In this document: positions 8,545 through 17,696 of the stretch, one piece after another
How positions within the stretch are numbered: the first letter of the stretch is position 1
Layout: every line of letters starts with the position of its first letter
Origin: Branchiostoma floridae
Taxonomy: Eukaryota; Chordata; Leptocardii; Amphioxiformes; Branchiostomatidae
Reading direction: 5' to 3'
Assembly: GCF_000003815.2 (NCBI RefSeq)
Contig: NC_049991.1
Location: 18,973,326-19,022,192, forward strand
DNA length: 48,867 nucleotides
Translations under genes and position numbers: made by a program
The notes under the pieces: model-generated
The model's input: the letters and a program-made list of their open reading frames with translations, nothing else
Told to the model about the DNA's origin: nothing
The model's database searches: none

Positions 8545-10188
8545 ATGGCTGATCCCAGCTGTGAAAGTTCTACTGAAGATCTGTGTCACAGACATCCTGG
8601 GAACGAGACAAGCAGCATGGAGGAACAGACAACAGACATGGGCTGGCAGCAGGACAGGGTAGAACAAACTTCATCCAAGGAGACATTTCATATGAATGCT
8701 CAAAAGACTTTGGTCCCACAAATAGACGATCACAACAAAGCCCTACTTCAAAACAAGACAACAGACATGGGCTGGCAGCAGGACAGGGTAGAACAAGCTT
8801 CATGCAAAGAAACGTTTCATGTGAGGGTTGAGAATACATCATTCCCACATGTAGAGGATCAGGATGAACCCCTATTTCAGGACAAGACAACAGACACGGG
8901 CTGGGAGCAGGACGGGGAAGAACAAACTTCATGCAAAGAAACCTTTCATGTGAAGGTTGAGAACACCAATTTGCAAAAACACGCAGGCAAGAAACCGTTT
9001 ATGTGTGATCATTGTGACTATTCTGCAACACAAAAATCCAATTTGGACCGTCATCTGCTAAAGCACACAGGCAGAAAATCATACATGTGTAATCACTGTG
9101 ACTATTCTACATCGAGTAAATTCCAGTTGGACCGCCATGTACGTAAACATACGGGGGAAAAACCTTACAAGTGTGATCAATGTGACTATTCTGCAGCCCT
9201 AAAAACCACTTTAAATCAACACCTCGCAAAACACACTGGCGAGAAACCCTACATGTGTGGGGAGTGTGGGTACAGGGCAGCTAAGAAGTCTCATTTATCC
9301 CAACACATGAAAGCACACACAGGGCAAAAACCCTACAAGTGTGACCAGTGTGACTATTCTGCAGCACAGAAAATCAGTTTAGACTTTCATATAGCATCAA
9401 GGCACAGTGGTGCAAATCCTCACATGTGTGGGAAATGTGGGTACAGCACGCATCTAAAATCCAACCTAAAGAACCATATGAGAACTCACATGGGAGTTAA
9501 ACCCTACAAGTGTGACCAGTGCGACTTTTCCTCAGCACACAAATGTAGTTTGGACAAACATCTAGCAACACACACTGGCGAGAAGCCCTACATGTGTGGG
9601 GAGTGTGGGTACAGGGCAGCTCAAAAGTCTAGCTTATCCCGACATATGGTAGTCCACACAGGACAAAAACCTCACAAGTGTGATCAGTGTGACTTTTCTG
9701 CTGCTGAGAAATTCATGTTGGACCAACACCTAATGAAGCATACTGGCGAGAAGCCCTACATGTGTGGGGAGTGTGGGTACAGGGCAGCTCGGAAGTATCA
9801 TTTATCCAGACACATGAGAACACACACAGGGCAAAAACCCTACAAGTGTGATCAGTGTGACTATTCTGCAGCACAGAAGTGCCATTTGGACCAACACCTG
9901 GCCAAACACATGGGTGAGAAGCCCTACATGTGTGGAGAGTGTGGGTACAGGACAGCGTGGAAGTCCAACTTATCCCGACATATGGTAGTCCATACAGGAG
10001 AAAAACCTTACAAGTGTGACCAGTGTGACTATTCTGCAGCACAGAAATGCCATTTGTACCAACATCTAGCCAAACATGCCGGTGAGAAGCCCTACATGTG
10101 TGGAGAGTGTGAGTACAGGACAGCTCAGCAGTACCGCCTGACCGAACACATGAGGACCCATACAAGAGAAAAAACCCTCAAGAACTAA
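8545..10188 (+). CDS. C2H2 zinc-finger protein C, 14 fingers, 547 aa, intact N terminus
   Basis: Intact form of the family. It starts at the ATG just after the acceptor (MADPSCESSTEDLCHRHPGN), with TGT where A and B have TGA. Residues 25-145 contain three acidic repeats (TTDMGWQQDRVEQ.S..ETFH, then two more). The first of these is missing from A and B. Fourteen C2H2 fingers follow with alternating CDQCDYSA and CGECGYR types, and one finger of the A/B duplicated pair is absent. It differs from A at several recognition-helix positions (for example KSSL for KSQL, KTTL for KKTL, KFQL for KLQL), so DNA preference may differ. It ends in the same HTREKTLKN tail. A likely nuclear regulator of unknown target. 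Confidence 0.92.
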   Translation: MADPSCESSTEDLCHRHPGNETSSMEEQTTDMGWQQDRVEQTSSKETFHMNAQKTLVPQIDDHNKALLQNKTTDMGWQQDRVEQASCKETFHVRVENTSFPHVEDQDEPLFQDKTTDTGWEQDGEEQTSCKETFHVKVENTNLQKHAGKKPFMCDHCDYSATQKSNLDRHLLKHTGRKSYMCNHCDYSTSSKFQLDRHVRKHTGEKPYKCDQCDYSAALKTTLNQHLAKHTGEKPYMCGECGYRAAKKSHLSQHMKAHTGQKPYKCDQCDYSAAQKISLDFHIASRHSGANPHMCGKCGYSTHLKSNLKNHMRTHMGVKPYKCDQCDFSSAHKCSLDKHLATHTGEKPYMCGECGYRAAQKSSLSRHMVVHTGQKPHKCDQCDFSAAEKFMLDQHLMKHTGEKPYMCGECGYRAARKYHLSRHMRTHTGQKPYKCDQCDYSAAQKCHLDQHLAKHMGEKPYMCGECGYRTAWKSNLSRHMVVHTGEKPYKCDQCDYSAAQKCHLYQHLAKHAGEKPYMCGECEYRTAQQYRLTEHMRTHTREKTLKN

Positions 10189-10528
10189 AAGAACATTTGG
10201 CTGAGAGTATCTAATACAAAATGTAATTGTACCATGTATTGGGGCACAAAATATTGAAATAATTTTGTATTCATACATGTTTGACTCATATGACACAGTA
10301 GATTCCACTGAGATAGTTTTTTTACTGTCATGTACATGTCTTTTAGTTGCAAAGTAGGAATTGGCTTATATGTTTATTTTACTTACTTTATGATCGCATA
10401 TTAACACTGAGCAAAAACTGTATATATCAAACAAATAGATTTTACTTTCTTAGTGTCTAGAACATAAAAAATATAACCATTGAAATTACTAACATTCTTA
10501 TGTACCTCTGTGTACTTAATATTTTACA

Positions 10529-10534
10529 AATAAA
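10529..10534 (+). promoter_or_regulatory. Poly(A) signal of gene C
   Basis: AATAAA equivalent to those of genes A and B. Confidence 0.55.
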
Positions 10535-10715
10535 AGGCTCCAATATATATTTGCTGTGATTGAAAACTACTTCTTGCTTACCGTTGAAGAGGTTCATCAG
10601 TCACGTATACAATAACTGATTCAATAGAATATTCTTCAATCAGTGACTCTGGAAAACACATAAAACACGTACCTCCAAATTTTCGTTGAGCATATGAAAT
10701 CTTTACTGACACAAC

Positions 10716-10874
10716 AAAAGTACAGCGAGTTATACGTTTTGTTATAATCTCAATTTTGTTACTTTTGATTGTCATTGTATGTAACATACAGAGCAGAGGA
10801 CCTATATAAGCTCATTGTTGAGCTTCTTGTCCCATGCTCAAAAAATGAATGCGAATAAAATAAAAGTAAAGCGA
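10716..10874. mobile_element. Short 5'-truncated retroelement insertion in unit C spacer
   Basis: Bases 10729-10861 are absent from units A and B. They are flanked by AAAAGTACAGCGA (10716-10728) and AAAAGTAAAGCGA (10862-10874), a 13-bp target duplication with one mismatch. The insert ends in an A-rich ATGAATGCGAATAAAATA tail, as expected for a LINE 3' end on the + strand. Family not certain. Confidence 0.6.
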
Positions 10875-11119
10875 CTTTCGTAAGGTCTTAAACTACTTAC
10901 AGTACATATAAAGAGACATATAGGAGTATCTATAGATATGAATAAGTCAACATATCGAGTCTAGCATCATATGTGAAATAGGGACATGATAACAAAAATA
11001 CCGAAAAACACATCCGCAGTCCAAGAAAGAGAATACCTGAATAATGTGAAGGAAATCTAATATCAAAGAGTTACTACTTTAAATGTTCTGACGCTACACC
11101 GATTATAGTCATTATACGG

Positions 11120-11296
11120 TATCTGTTTTCACAATCGGAGTGAGTTGGATAATCAGGTTCTCCAAACTTTGACCTTTCACCTTTCTTTGACCCCTGGTGC
11201 GGCAGGTTCGCCATTTTGTGCGGTTTGTTTCTTTGTGCACCGCCCTCTCTCCAGTAGGACGCGGTTTTAACGATACTTCGAGACAACACGGTCGAG
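11120..11296 (+). promoter_or_regulatory. Promoter and noncoding first exon of gene D
   Basis: Third copy of the conserved first exon, with CGCCATTTT at 11219-11227 and donor GTAAGA at 11297. Its conservation in the most diverged unit supports a functional promoter. Confidence 0.58.
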
Positions 11297-11929
11297 GTAA
11301 GAGTGTCAACTGCTTTCTTAAGTTTCTGTGCCCGTGATTTCACACATATAATCTCAAACCCTTTATATTTCATACAGAAATACGCGCTCAGTGGAGTGTT
11401 TGATCATGAAATTATGGGGAGGGGGGCAAAATTATTATACTTTGTCTAAGATGTATGCACAGATATTTCTGAGGCCCAATTGCGCCAAACCTGCTTTTGT
11501 TACTATATAAGATATTATGGGAACAACGAAATTTGTGGATATTATATATGGTTGTGTGTTTTGTATAGCATGTCCAAGAAGTAGTTTGTCCACACTAGAC
11601 CACAGATAAATATTTTTCGGTCCGAGGCTGCAGTACCACTGTGAACTACTAGACGGGGCATAAGTTATGTTTATATGTAGTGTACTGCAATTTCATGTCT
11701 CTATTAGTATTGTGTCCCCTGTAAGGGCAAAGTAATGTATGTTGCGACCTGAATTTTTTGGAATAATTACTTACTATGATAGTTAGGACATAATCTGTGA
11801 TAAGGAAAGAGAGTAATTTTCTCTCGCTTTTCTTAAATGATTGAACCATGGGAAGGTGTATTATTCACGTTGACAAAAATCAACAAAGGGTAATTAAAGT
11901 TAAAGTAACGGAAAATAAAGTTAAAACAC

Positions 11930-12058
11930 CCACCGTGTGTAAACATGTGCAAACATGTGTGTATGGCGGCTTTAAAAGGTGTCCTTTGACACCTGTCCTG
12001 CCATACCCTCCATTGTCATTGTGCATGAAGAGTCCTAATAAATGAATAAATAAAAACT
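11930..12058. mobile_element. Probable retroelement fragment in intron of gene D
   Basis: Sequence absent from units A to C, with a small hairpin (GTATGGCGG near 11970 pairing with CCTGCCATAC near 12000), ending in an AATAAATGAATAAATAAAA tail. It looks like a LINE or SINE 3' end. Family unknown. Confidence 0.35.
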
Positions 12059-12303
12059 AAATTGAACCTAACCCTAACCTTGAGATACGTGTAGGTGAGG
12101 TTTCAACAGTTACACCATGCACTAGTAGAAAGAAGTCTGTAGATTTATATTATGATTATAGATGAAACTCTTCAACTTCAAGGGCCATCAAAAATGTCAT
12201 ATAATTCCTCAGAAACAATCAGTGTGCTGTCGTTTAGTAGCAAATTTGATTGAGCCTTAAACAGTGTCTATCAGAACTTTCCACCAATTTTTTTTTTAAC
12301 TTA

Positions 12304-12669
12304 GGCCACACCAATTTAATTTCTTGGTTCACGGATTCGCTCGCTCCTATTTTTTGGAAAAAAAAATAAAAATAGAAATTACCACTCAGCAAATTTTCAC
12401 CATTAATGAAGCCATTCACCAACTTTCTGGTGTAGCAAATTGGCCTTTATATTATAAGCTCCTTAAAGTGTGGGCACAGGTGCTGTTACTGTACAATAAT
12501 AGTGTTTTGTACTTTTCTCAAGCTGAAAACTTTTTTTCTTTGTGTTTTGGATTAGCCGTTACCTTTACCCCAACCATTTTACAATTTTTATTTTTATTTT
12601 TATTTCGCCCTCTCGCTCCATATTTTTTATGAAAAAATCCGTGAACCAAGAAATTAAATTGGTGTGGCC
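12304..12669. mobile_element. MITE, PIF/Harbinger-like, in intron of gene D
   Basis: A 366-bp element with perfect 34-bp terminal inverted repeats (12304-12337 and 12636-12669), ends GGCCACACC...GGTGTGGCC, flanked by TTA on both sides (12301-12303 and 12670-12672). A 3-bp TTA duplication and GG-starting ends fit the PIF/Harbinger superfamily. The AT-rich interior has no transposase, so the element is non-autonomous. The perfect repeats suggest a fairly recent insertion. Confidence 0.8.
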
Positions 12670-12731
12670 TTAGACTGAATTTTTTAAACTTAGAATTCTT
12701 CTTTATTTGTATTTCTCAAAACAGAAAAGAG

Positions 12732-14687
12732 ATGGCCGATCCAAGCTGTGAAAGTGCTACTGAAGATGCTTGTTCTGGACATCCTGGAAATGAGATAAAC
12801 AGCAGAGAGAACCATACAACTGACATGAGCTGGCAGCAGGACAGGGAAGGGCAAGCTTCATCTGAGGAAACATTTCATGTGAAGATGGAGAAGACTGATC
12901 CCTTGTCCCCACGTGTTGAGGATCGCAATTATGATGAAGTCTCGCTTCAAAACAAGACAATAGAGATGGGCTGGCAGCAGGACAGGGAAGAACAAGCTTC
13001 ATGCCAGGAAACGTTTCATGTGAAGATTGAGAAGACTGATTCCTTGTCCCCACAAACAGAGTATCTTGATCATGATGAAGCCCTATTTCAGAACAGGACA
13101 GCAGACATGGGCTGGCAGCAGGACAGGGAAGAACAATTTCCATACGAGGGAGCATTCGATGGGAAACTTAGGATGTCTGCTGACAATACACCATCACCAC
13201 ATGTAGACCCAGTTTTGATCACAGAGAATAGTGATACTGATAAATCATTCATTTGTGTGGAGTGTGGGTTCACGACACGCCACCGGTACGCCCTAACCCG
13301 GCACAAGAGAACTCATACAGGAGAAAAGCCCTACAAGTGTGACCAGTGTGACTATTCTGCACAGCAGAAAGACAGTTTGGACATGCACCAAGCAAAACAC
13401 ACCGGCGAGAAACCCTACATGTGCGGGGAGTGTGGGTACAGGACACGGCATAGGCAATCCCTATACCTACACAAGAGAACCCACACAGGGGTAAAGCCAT
13501 ACAAGTGTAACCTGTGTGACTATTCTGCGGCGCAGAAAGCTGCTTTGAACAGCCACATGGCAAGACACACAGGTGAGAAACGCCACGTTTGTGAGGAGTG
13601 TGGTTACAGCACCGGTGACAGATCCTCTCTGTACCGACACATGAAAACTCATACTGGTAAGAAACCTCACAAATGTGAACACTGTGACTATTCTGCTGCA
13701 GCAAAAGCCAGTTTGGATATTCACATGGCAAAACACACAGGCGAGAAACCCTACTTGTGTGGAGAGTGTGGGTTCAGGACAGCTAAAAAGGGAGACCTGT
13801 CCAGACACAGAAGGATTCATGCAGAAGAAAAACCCTTCAAGTGTGACCAGTGTGACTATTCTGCAGCACAGAAATATAATTTGGACATCCATCTAGCAAA
13901 CCACACCGGAGAGAAACCCTACGTGTGCTGGGAATGTGGGTACAGGACAGCTATAAGGTCTAACTTAACAAGGCATATAAGGGTCCACACAGGAGAAAAA
14001 CCCTTCAAGTGCGAGGAGTGTGACTATTGTGCATTTAAAAAGTCCTCCTTGGATAAACACAAAGCAAAACATGCCAGTAATAACCCCTACATGTCTGCAG
14101 AATATGGTCCAAACCCTCACGTATTAGAGTACATGCAAATACATACAGGGGAAAATCCCTACAACTGCGACCAAGGCACTTTCGACAAGCATCTAGCAAA
14201 ACATTCAGATGAGAAGCCGTACAAATGTACGGAATGCGATTACAGGACAGCGAAAAAGTCTCACTTATCCCGACACATAAAAACTCACACAGGAGAAAAA
14301 CCTTACAAGTGTGACCAGTGTGACTATTCTGCAGCACAGAAAACCGCTTTGGACGACCACTTGATAAAACACACCGGTGAGAAACCCTTCAAGTGCGGGG
14401 AATGCGAGTACAGGACCGATGACAGGTCTTGCCTATCCAGACATACGAAGACTCATACAGGAGTAAAACCCTACGTGTGTGTTCTGTGCGACTATTCTGC
14501 ATCAAGAAAGTCCTCCTTGGACGAACACATGACAAAGCACACGGGTGAGCAACCTTATATCTGTGGGGAGTGTGGGTTTGGGACAGCTCGCAGATATGTT
14601 CTGCTCAGACACAAGAAGATCCACACAGTCGTAAAACCAACTGTGTGCGCGCAGAGCAGCGCAGAAGTCACGTCTCTGTCCATATGA
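12732..14687 (+). CDS. C2H2 zinc-finger protein D, 15 intact plus 2 ruined fingers, 651 aa
   Basis: Diverged paralogue of A to C. It starts at MADPSCESATED a few bases after a CAG acceptor (12721-12724). Residues 27-145 hold three acidic repeats (DMSWQQD, EMGWQQD, DMGWQQD cores), the third lacking the ETFHV end. Ten good fingers are followed by two wrecked ones: one has lost both cysteines (YMSAEYGPNPH) and the next has an internal deletion (YNCDQGTFDKHLAKH). Five good fingers follow. The frame then shifts in a further finger: the ORF reads SSAEVTSLSI and stops, while another frame reads RRSHVSVHMKIHQR, a proper helix end. The protein is therefore truncated compared with its ancestor but still has a large DNA-binding array. 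Likely nuclear, target unknown. Confidence 0.9.
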   Translation: MADPSCESATEDACSGHPGNEINSRENHTTDMSWQQDREGQASSEETFHVKMEKTDPLSPRVEDRNYDEVSLQNKTIEMGWQQDREEQASCQETFHVKIEKTDSLSPQTEYLDHDEALFQNRTADMGWQQDREEQFPYEGAFDGKLRMSADNTPSPHVDPVLITENSDTDKSFICVECGFTTRHRYALTRHKRTHTGEKPYKCDQCDYSAQQKDSLDMHQAKHTGEKPYMCGECGYRTRHRQSLYLHKRTHTGVKPYKCNLCDYSAAQKAALNSHMARHTGEKRHVCEECGYSTGDRSSLYRHMKTHTGKKPHKCEHCDYSAAAKASLDIHMAKHTGEKPYLCGECGFRTAKKGDLSRHRRIHAEEKPFKCDQCDYSAAQKYNLDIHLANHTGEKPYVCWECGYRTAIRSNLTRHIRVHTGEKPFKCEECDYCAFKKSSLDKHKAKHASNNPYMSAEYGPNPHVLEYMQIHTGENPYNCDQGTFDKHLAKHSDEKPYKCTECDYRTAKKSHLSRHIKTHTGEKPYKCDQCDYSAAQKTALDDHLIKHTGEKPFKCGECEYRTDDRSCLSRHTKTHTGVKPYVCVLCDYSASRKSSLDEHMTKHTGEQPYICGECGFGTARRYVLLRHKKIHTVVKPTVCAQSSAEVTSLSI

Positions 14688-14850
14688 AAATACATCAAAG
14701 GACAAAATTGTGATCATTGTGACCAACGGTATTCTCCAGCATTGGGATGAGAACTCATGTAGGAGTATGGTCATCTGTCAGCATGACAGCACTCAAATTT
14801 CAGTTTTAGGAATAGGTGCATGCACTACACTGGTGCAACTAGCCTAGAAA
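14650..14850 (+). pseudogene. Decayed terminal fingers of gene D
   Basis: After the ORF ends, finger pieces persist in shifted frames: RRSHVSVHMKIH (about 14660-14695), CDHCDQRYSP (about 14710-14740) and MRTHVGV (from 14749), then CMHYTG near 14820. They show that gene D once had at least two more fingers. Confidence 0.65.
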
Positions 14851-15416
14851 CATAGGTATACAGAAGAAATGCTTTTTAAGAAAGCTGGCAATGCAGCCTC
14901 AAATGATGATGAGAATGAAATTGTGGGAGAGGGTAGTTTGTGAATGACTGGAAGTGCACAGTGTGGTACCACTCCTGTTCTAGAATCGCACAATGCTTGA
15001 TAGAAAGCGCCCTCAAACAATTGATTGCTTCTCTGCAGGACTATCTGGAAGGCTTAGTGGCAGCTTTTCAACCTAAGACTGGTCTATAAGCAATGCAGCT
15101 TATATTGTATATATTAAAAATTGTTGCACAACACAGCTTACTTCAAAACTTTACATATGTAATATATTAAACAACATACATATACAACAGGTTTTATTGC
15201 TTTTTCTGATACTTGCTTCAATGATATTCTGCATAACAGTAAAAAATTAGGTGCACAGCTCCAATTTTGGGTGCACATGTAACTAGTATTTCGAGCCCTG
15301 GCCATATGAAAACATATACATATAAGGGGACAAACATTACAATTGTGTACCTCATTTGTGATCAATTTGACTGTTTTCCATCATTCTCTTATGTAACTGT
15401 AACCAGCAAACCGCCT

Positions 15417-15593
15417 CTTGTCTGTACTCTGCTACCTCAATCGTCACCATCAGTTCCTGACCGCCCTGCTGATAAATATTAATGAGCTTACCTTATATAT
15501 GCCAGATCCTTTTTGAAAACTGAAAGGCCTATTCCCTGATTGGCTGACAGCAGGGACTGACGGTGATGGTTGAGATAGCAGAGTACAGACAAG
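15417..15593. mobile_element. Foldback element, 43-bp arms
   Basis: Left arm 15417-15459 (CTTGTCTGTACTCTGC...) pairs with right arm 15551-15593 (...GCAGAGTACAGACAAG) with few mismatches, around a loop of about 90 bp. Probably a non-autonomous DNA element. No target duplication was resolved. Confidence 0.6.
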
Positions 15594-16056
15594 TGGCACT
15601 TAACTGGCGCCGTTGGATGTCTCTGCATAGAAGAATACTTTCCATCAGAGAGATGAGTACTCACATTTAAGAAACCCACAAATATGATAATTGGGATGAC
15701 TGAAACTACTAGAGCCCAGAGAACATAGCTTGCCTACACTCATCCCACTTCCCAGGGTTTGTTTGTACCTGCAGAAACTAACATTAACAGGATATACATG
15801 TACAGAATTAAGTAATAACAAGACTATCAAAAAGATAAATGTATATAAGCATGCAGAACTTCTGGTAGGGTGTAGACTTGTGGGAAAGTTAAAAATTGTA
15901 AAAAAAATATTAAACAATCAATATCCTTGGTATCCTTTTACCTACTACGAAATTAAATAAACAGACTATACGACTATTACTGATACACCCACAGCCGCCA
16001 TTATCCCTTATTTCCAAGCCAGGCTGCATCTCAAGTGGACACACCCAATATATAAT

Positions 16057-16098
16057 CAAGGGGGTTTATAAGAAGTTTTACATGTAACCTCCTTGATA
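16057..16098. mobile_element. Very short palindromic element, CAAGG ends
   Basis: CAAGGGGGTT near 16057 pairs with AACCTCCTTG ending near 16096, with about 20 bp between. Same termini as the elements at 7819, 17603 and 17671. Flanking duplication is weak here. Confidence 0.4.
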
Positions 16099-16490
16099 TG
16101 ATGACTCATTGATTTATGTACAATATATTGTTCTTACAATTGTATACATTGTCTTAGATTCTCAGTTCTGTTGAATGATGATAGTTTTAATGACCTGTAA
16201 TATATTCGTGTGCTTGGGCATCACCAGTTATGTTTGTGTAATTAAATGAGATTTGAAGATGCCGACATTTTCCTCGAGGTCTGAGATAGTATCTTGCTGC
16301 TTAAATTAAACCGGCGCCACATACTACGCCATTTGAGCGATTGTTGTCGACACTGATCCACAACAACCTAGCGGCTCCTGTCGAAGACGGTTGAATTTTT
16401 TAAGACGCGTCCTTGACGCGATGTCTTGAGAATATTTTTAAGACCGTCGCAAGACGCTTCTGACAGAAGCTCTACTGTATCTCCCCAACA

Positions 16491-16505
16491 ATGCAGCCAC
16501 GATGA
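16491..16505 (+). CDS. Four-residue upstream ORF overlapping the next start
   Basis: ATG CAG CCA CGA TGA. Its stop overlaps the main start in an ATGA arrangement (main ATG at 16502), so its termination could couple to initiation of the membrane protein. It is very short, so chance is possible. Confidence 0.35.
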   Translation: MQPR

Positions 16506-16915
16506 GGAAGTCGAGCGAGTTCCCTGTCTGTCTCGTCCTTGCTGTCGTCACGGCGACCGGAGGGCTAGTCTGTATCGCTGTGGGCTTGGCCGGACACTTC
16601 AGCGGCTCCGTCCTCCTGTGCCTCGTCGGCGGACATGTTCTCTTCCTCGCGCTCGGGTTTGGACTCTTCTGGTACCTCCTGAATCTTCCGTCGAGGGGAC
16701 AGAAAGAGGATGGCCGCATCGCGTTGGCGTTCGACCCGTGCAAACCACAGAAGAAGGATAAGGATAACGCGCTCTGTGCCGCTGAGCCAGTGATGCTGAC
16801 TGTTGGAAAAGGGGACTCGTGGGCTGCGATTAGCAACAAAAACGACAACAACAATAATAACAACGACAACAACGCGACGAACAACAACCTTGTGTTGATG
16901 GAGACTGTTGTGTGA
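16502..16915 (+). CDS. Possible small two-pass membrane protein, 137 aa, intronless
   Basis: Not firmly recognised. Residues 8-30 (CLVLAVVTATGGLVCIAVGL) and 35-61 (ending FLALGFGLFWYLLNL) are two hydrophobic segments joined by a short GHFSGS turn. A polar tail follows, with a Lys/Asp patch (PQKKDKDN) and an Asn run encoded by a simple AAC/AAT repeat, ending in METVV. A two-helix hairpin ending in FWYLxN recalls TMEM238-type small membrane proteins, but the match is weak. The GC-rich, evenly coded 5' half against AT-rich flanks supports a real gene. The Asn run and lack of introns leave doubt. No clear poly(A) signal was found nearby. Confidence 0.5.
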   Translation: MRKSSEFPVCLVLAVVTATGGLVCIAVGLAGHFSGSVLLCLVGGHVLFLALGFGLFWYLLNLPSRGQKEDGRIALAFDPCKPQKKDKDNALCAAEPVMLTVGKGDSWAAISNKNDNNNNNNDNNATNNNLVLMETVV

Positions 16916-17602
16916 GGCTGATTCTACGTGTATGTACACCAATGATCTGAAAGACTGGACTTTGCTACGATAAAGAAACTACTTTTTAGCCAAAGAAACT
17001 AGTGGTTCTACCGCCATCACAATAACGAGGACGCCAGAACTACACGGAGACGCACTGTGACTAGAGAAGTAGAAGAAATTGGAATCAGCTAGAATGCTGC
17101 GCAGTCATTAGCACAGTATAGGCCTGTGGAGGAAGTTCATCACAGTCTCATATCCCGCGCGAGTTAAAGACGATAAAGGGGAATAGTACGTATTTGACTC
17201 TCATCGTAGCTTCATTCCATGGATTTATTTCTTACGCCAAGAACAATGATCTTGAATGGACAAAATAGGACGGGAAGGTTATAACCGTCACCAGAAAGAG
17301 CTACGGTCCGTGTTCTGGTGTTTGGCACTTAAAACGCGACAGATAGCGATCTTGTTGAGAACACAACAGACAAAATGGCTTCCGAGCTGTGGAAAGCATG
17401 AAATATGAATAGCTTTCTGCGCTAGGAAGGGTCCCCAGAGGTTTGGATGAGCCGATTACAGCACCGTAATGTAATAGAGTAGAGATAGCGTCAACATGTG
17501 TGGCATCGATTGTACATTTAAGAATCGTTATTGATTAAATAATCATTAGGACTCCGCATAATTGAAGGACAAATCGATTTGTATGGAGTCGTTTGGTTTG
17601 TT

Positions 17603-17637
17603 CAAGGAGGTTAAAAATCTTTTTTTTAACCTCCTTG
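17603..17637. mobile_element. 35-bp palindromic element, CAAGGAGG ends
   Basis: CAAGGAGGTTAAA ... TTTAACCTCCTTG flanked by GTTTGTT on both sides (8 bp, GGTTTGTT, if the last G is counted as target). Essentially two terminal inverted repeats with a few T-rich bases between. Confidence 0.6.
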
Positions 17638-17670
17638 GTTTGTTTTGAATCGGATCTCCATTGGTGACTG

Positions 17671-17691
17671 CAAGGAGGTTTAACCTCCTTG
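17671..17691. mobile_element. 21-bp palindromic element, CAAGGAGG ends
   Basis: CAAGGAGGTT-TAACCTCCTTG flanked by GTGACTG on both sides (GGTGACTG if the shared G is counted). Almost pure fused termini, 34 bp from the previous one. Confidence 0.6.
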
Positions 17692-17696
17692 GTGAC

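Larger units (their letters stand above)
7438..11308 (+). repeat. Tandem gene unit C
   Basis: Third unit, clearly related to A and B but with many substitutions and several indels. It has two very short palindromic insertions near 7796-7840, an extra N-terminal coding repeat, one finger fewer, a deletion of roughly 80 bp in the 3' spacer near 10670, and a retro-insertion at 10729-10861. It ends with the first exon of gene D. Confidence 0.85.
11309..14850 (+). repeat. Tandem gene unit D, most diverged
   Basis: Fourth and oldest unit. The intron start (11309-11880) still aligns with units A to C. It is then interrupted by unrelated sequence near 11930-12050 and by a MITE at 12304-12669. The coding exon follows, and decayed finger sequence after it runs to about 14840. 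No further unit is seen downstream. Confidence 0.75.
14850..16490. other. Gene-poor spacer after the zinc-finger cluster
   Basis: I see no convincing coding sequence. It contains an inverted-repeat element at 15417-15593, a short CAAGGGGG/CCTCCTTG palindrome at 16057-16098 and otherwise AT-rich unique-looking DNA. GC content rises from about 16270 towards the next ORF. Confidence 0.5.

Noticed and set aside
12324-12632. 102-aa ORF on the + strand
   Set aside because: It lies wholly in the MITE (12304-12669) and reads through its inverted repeats. It resembles no transposase.
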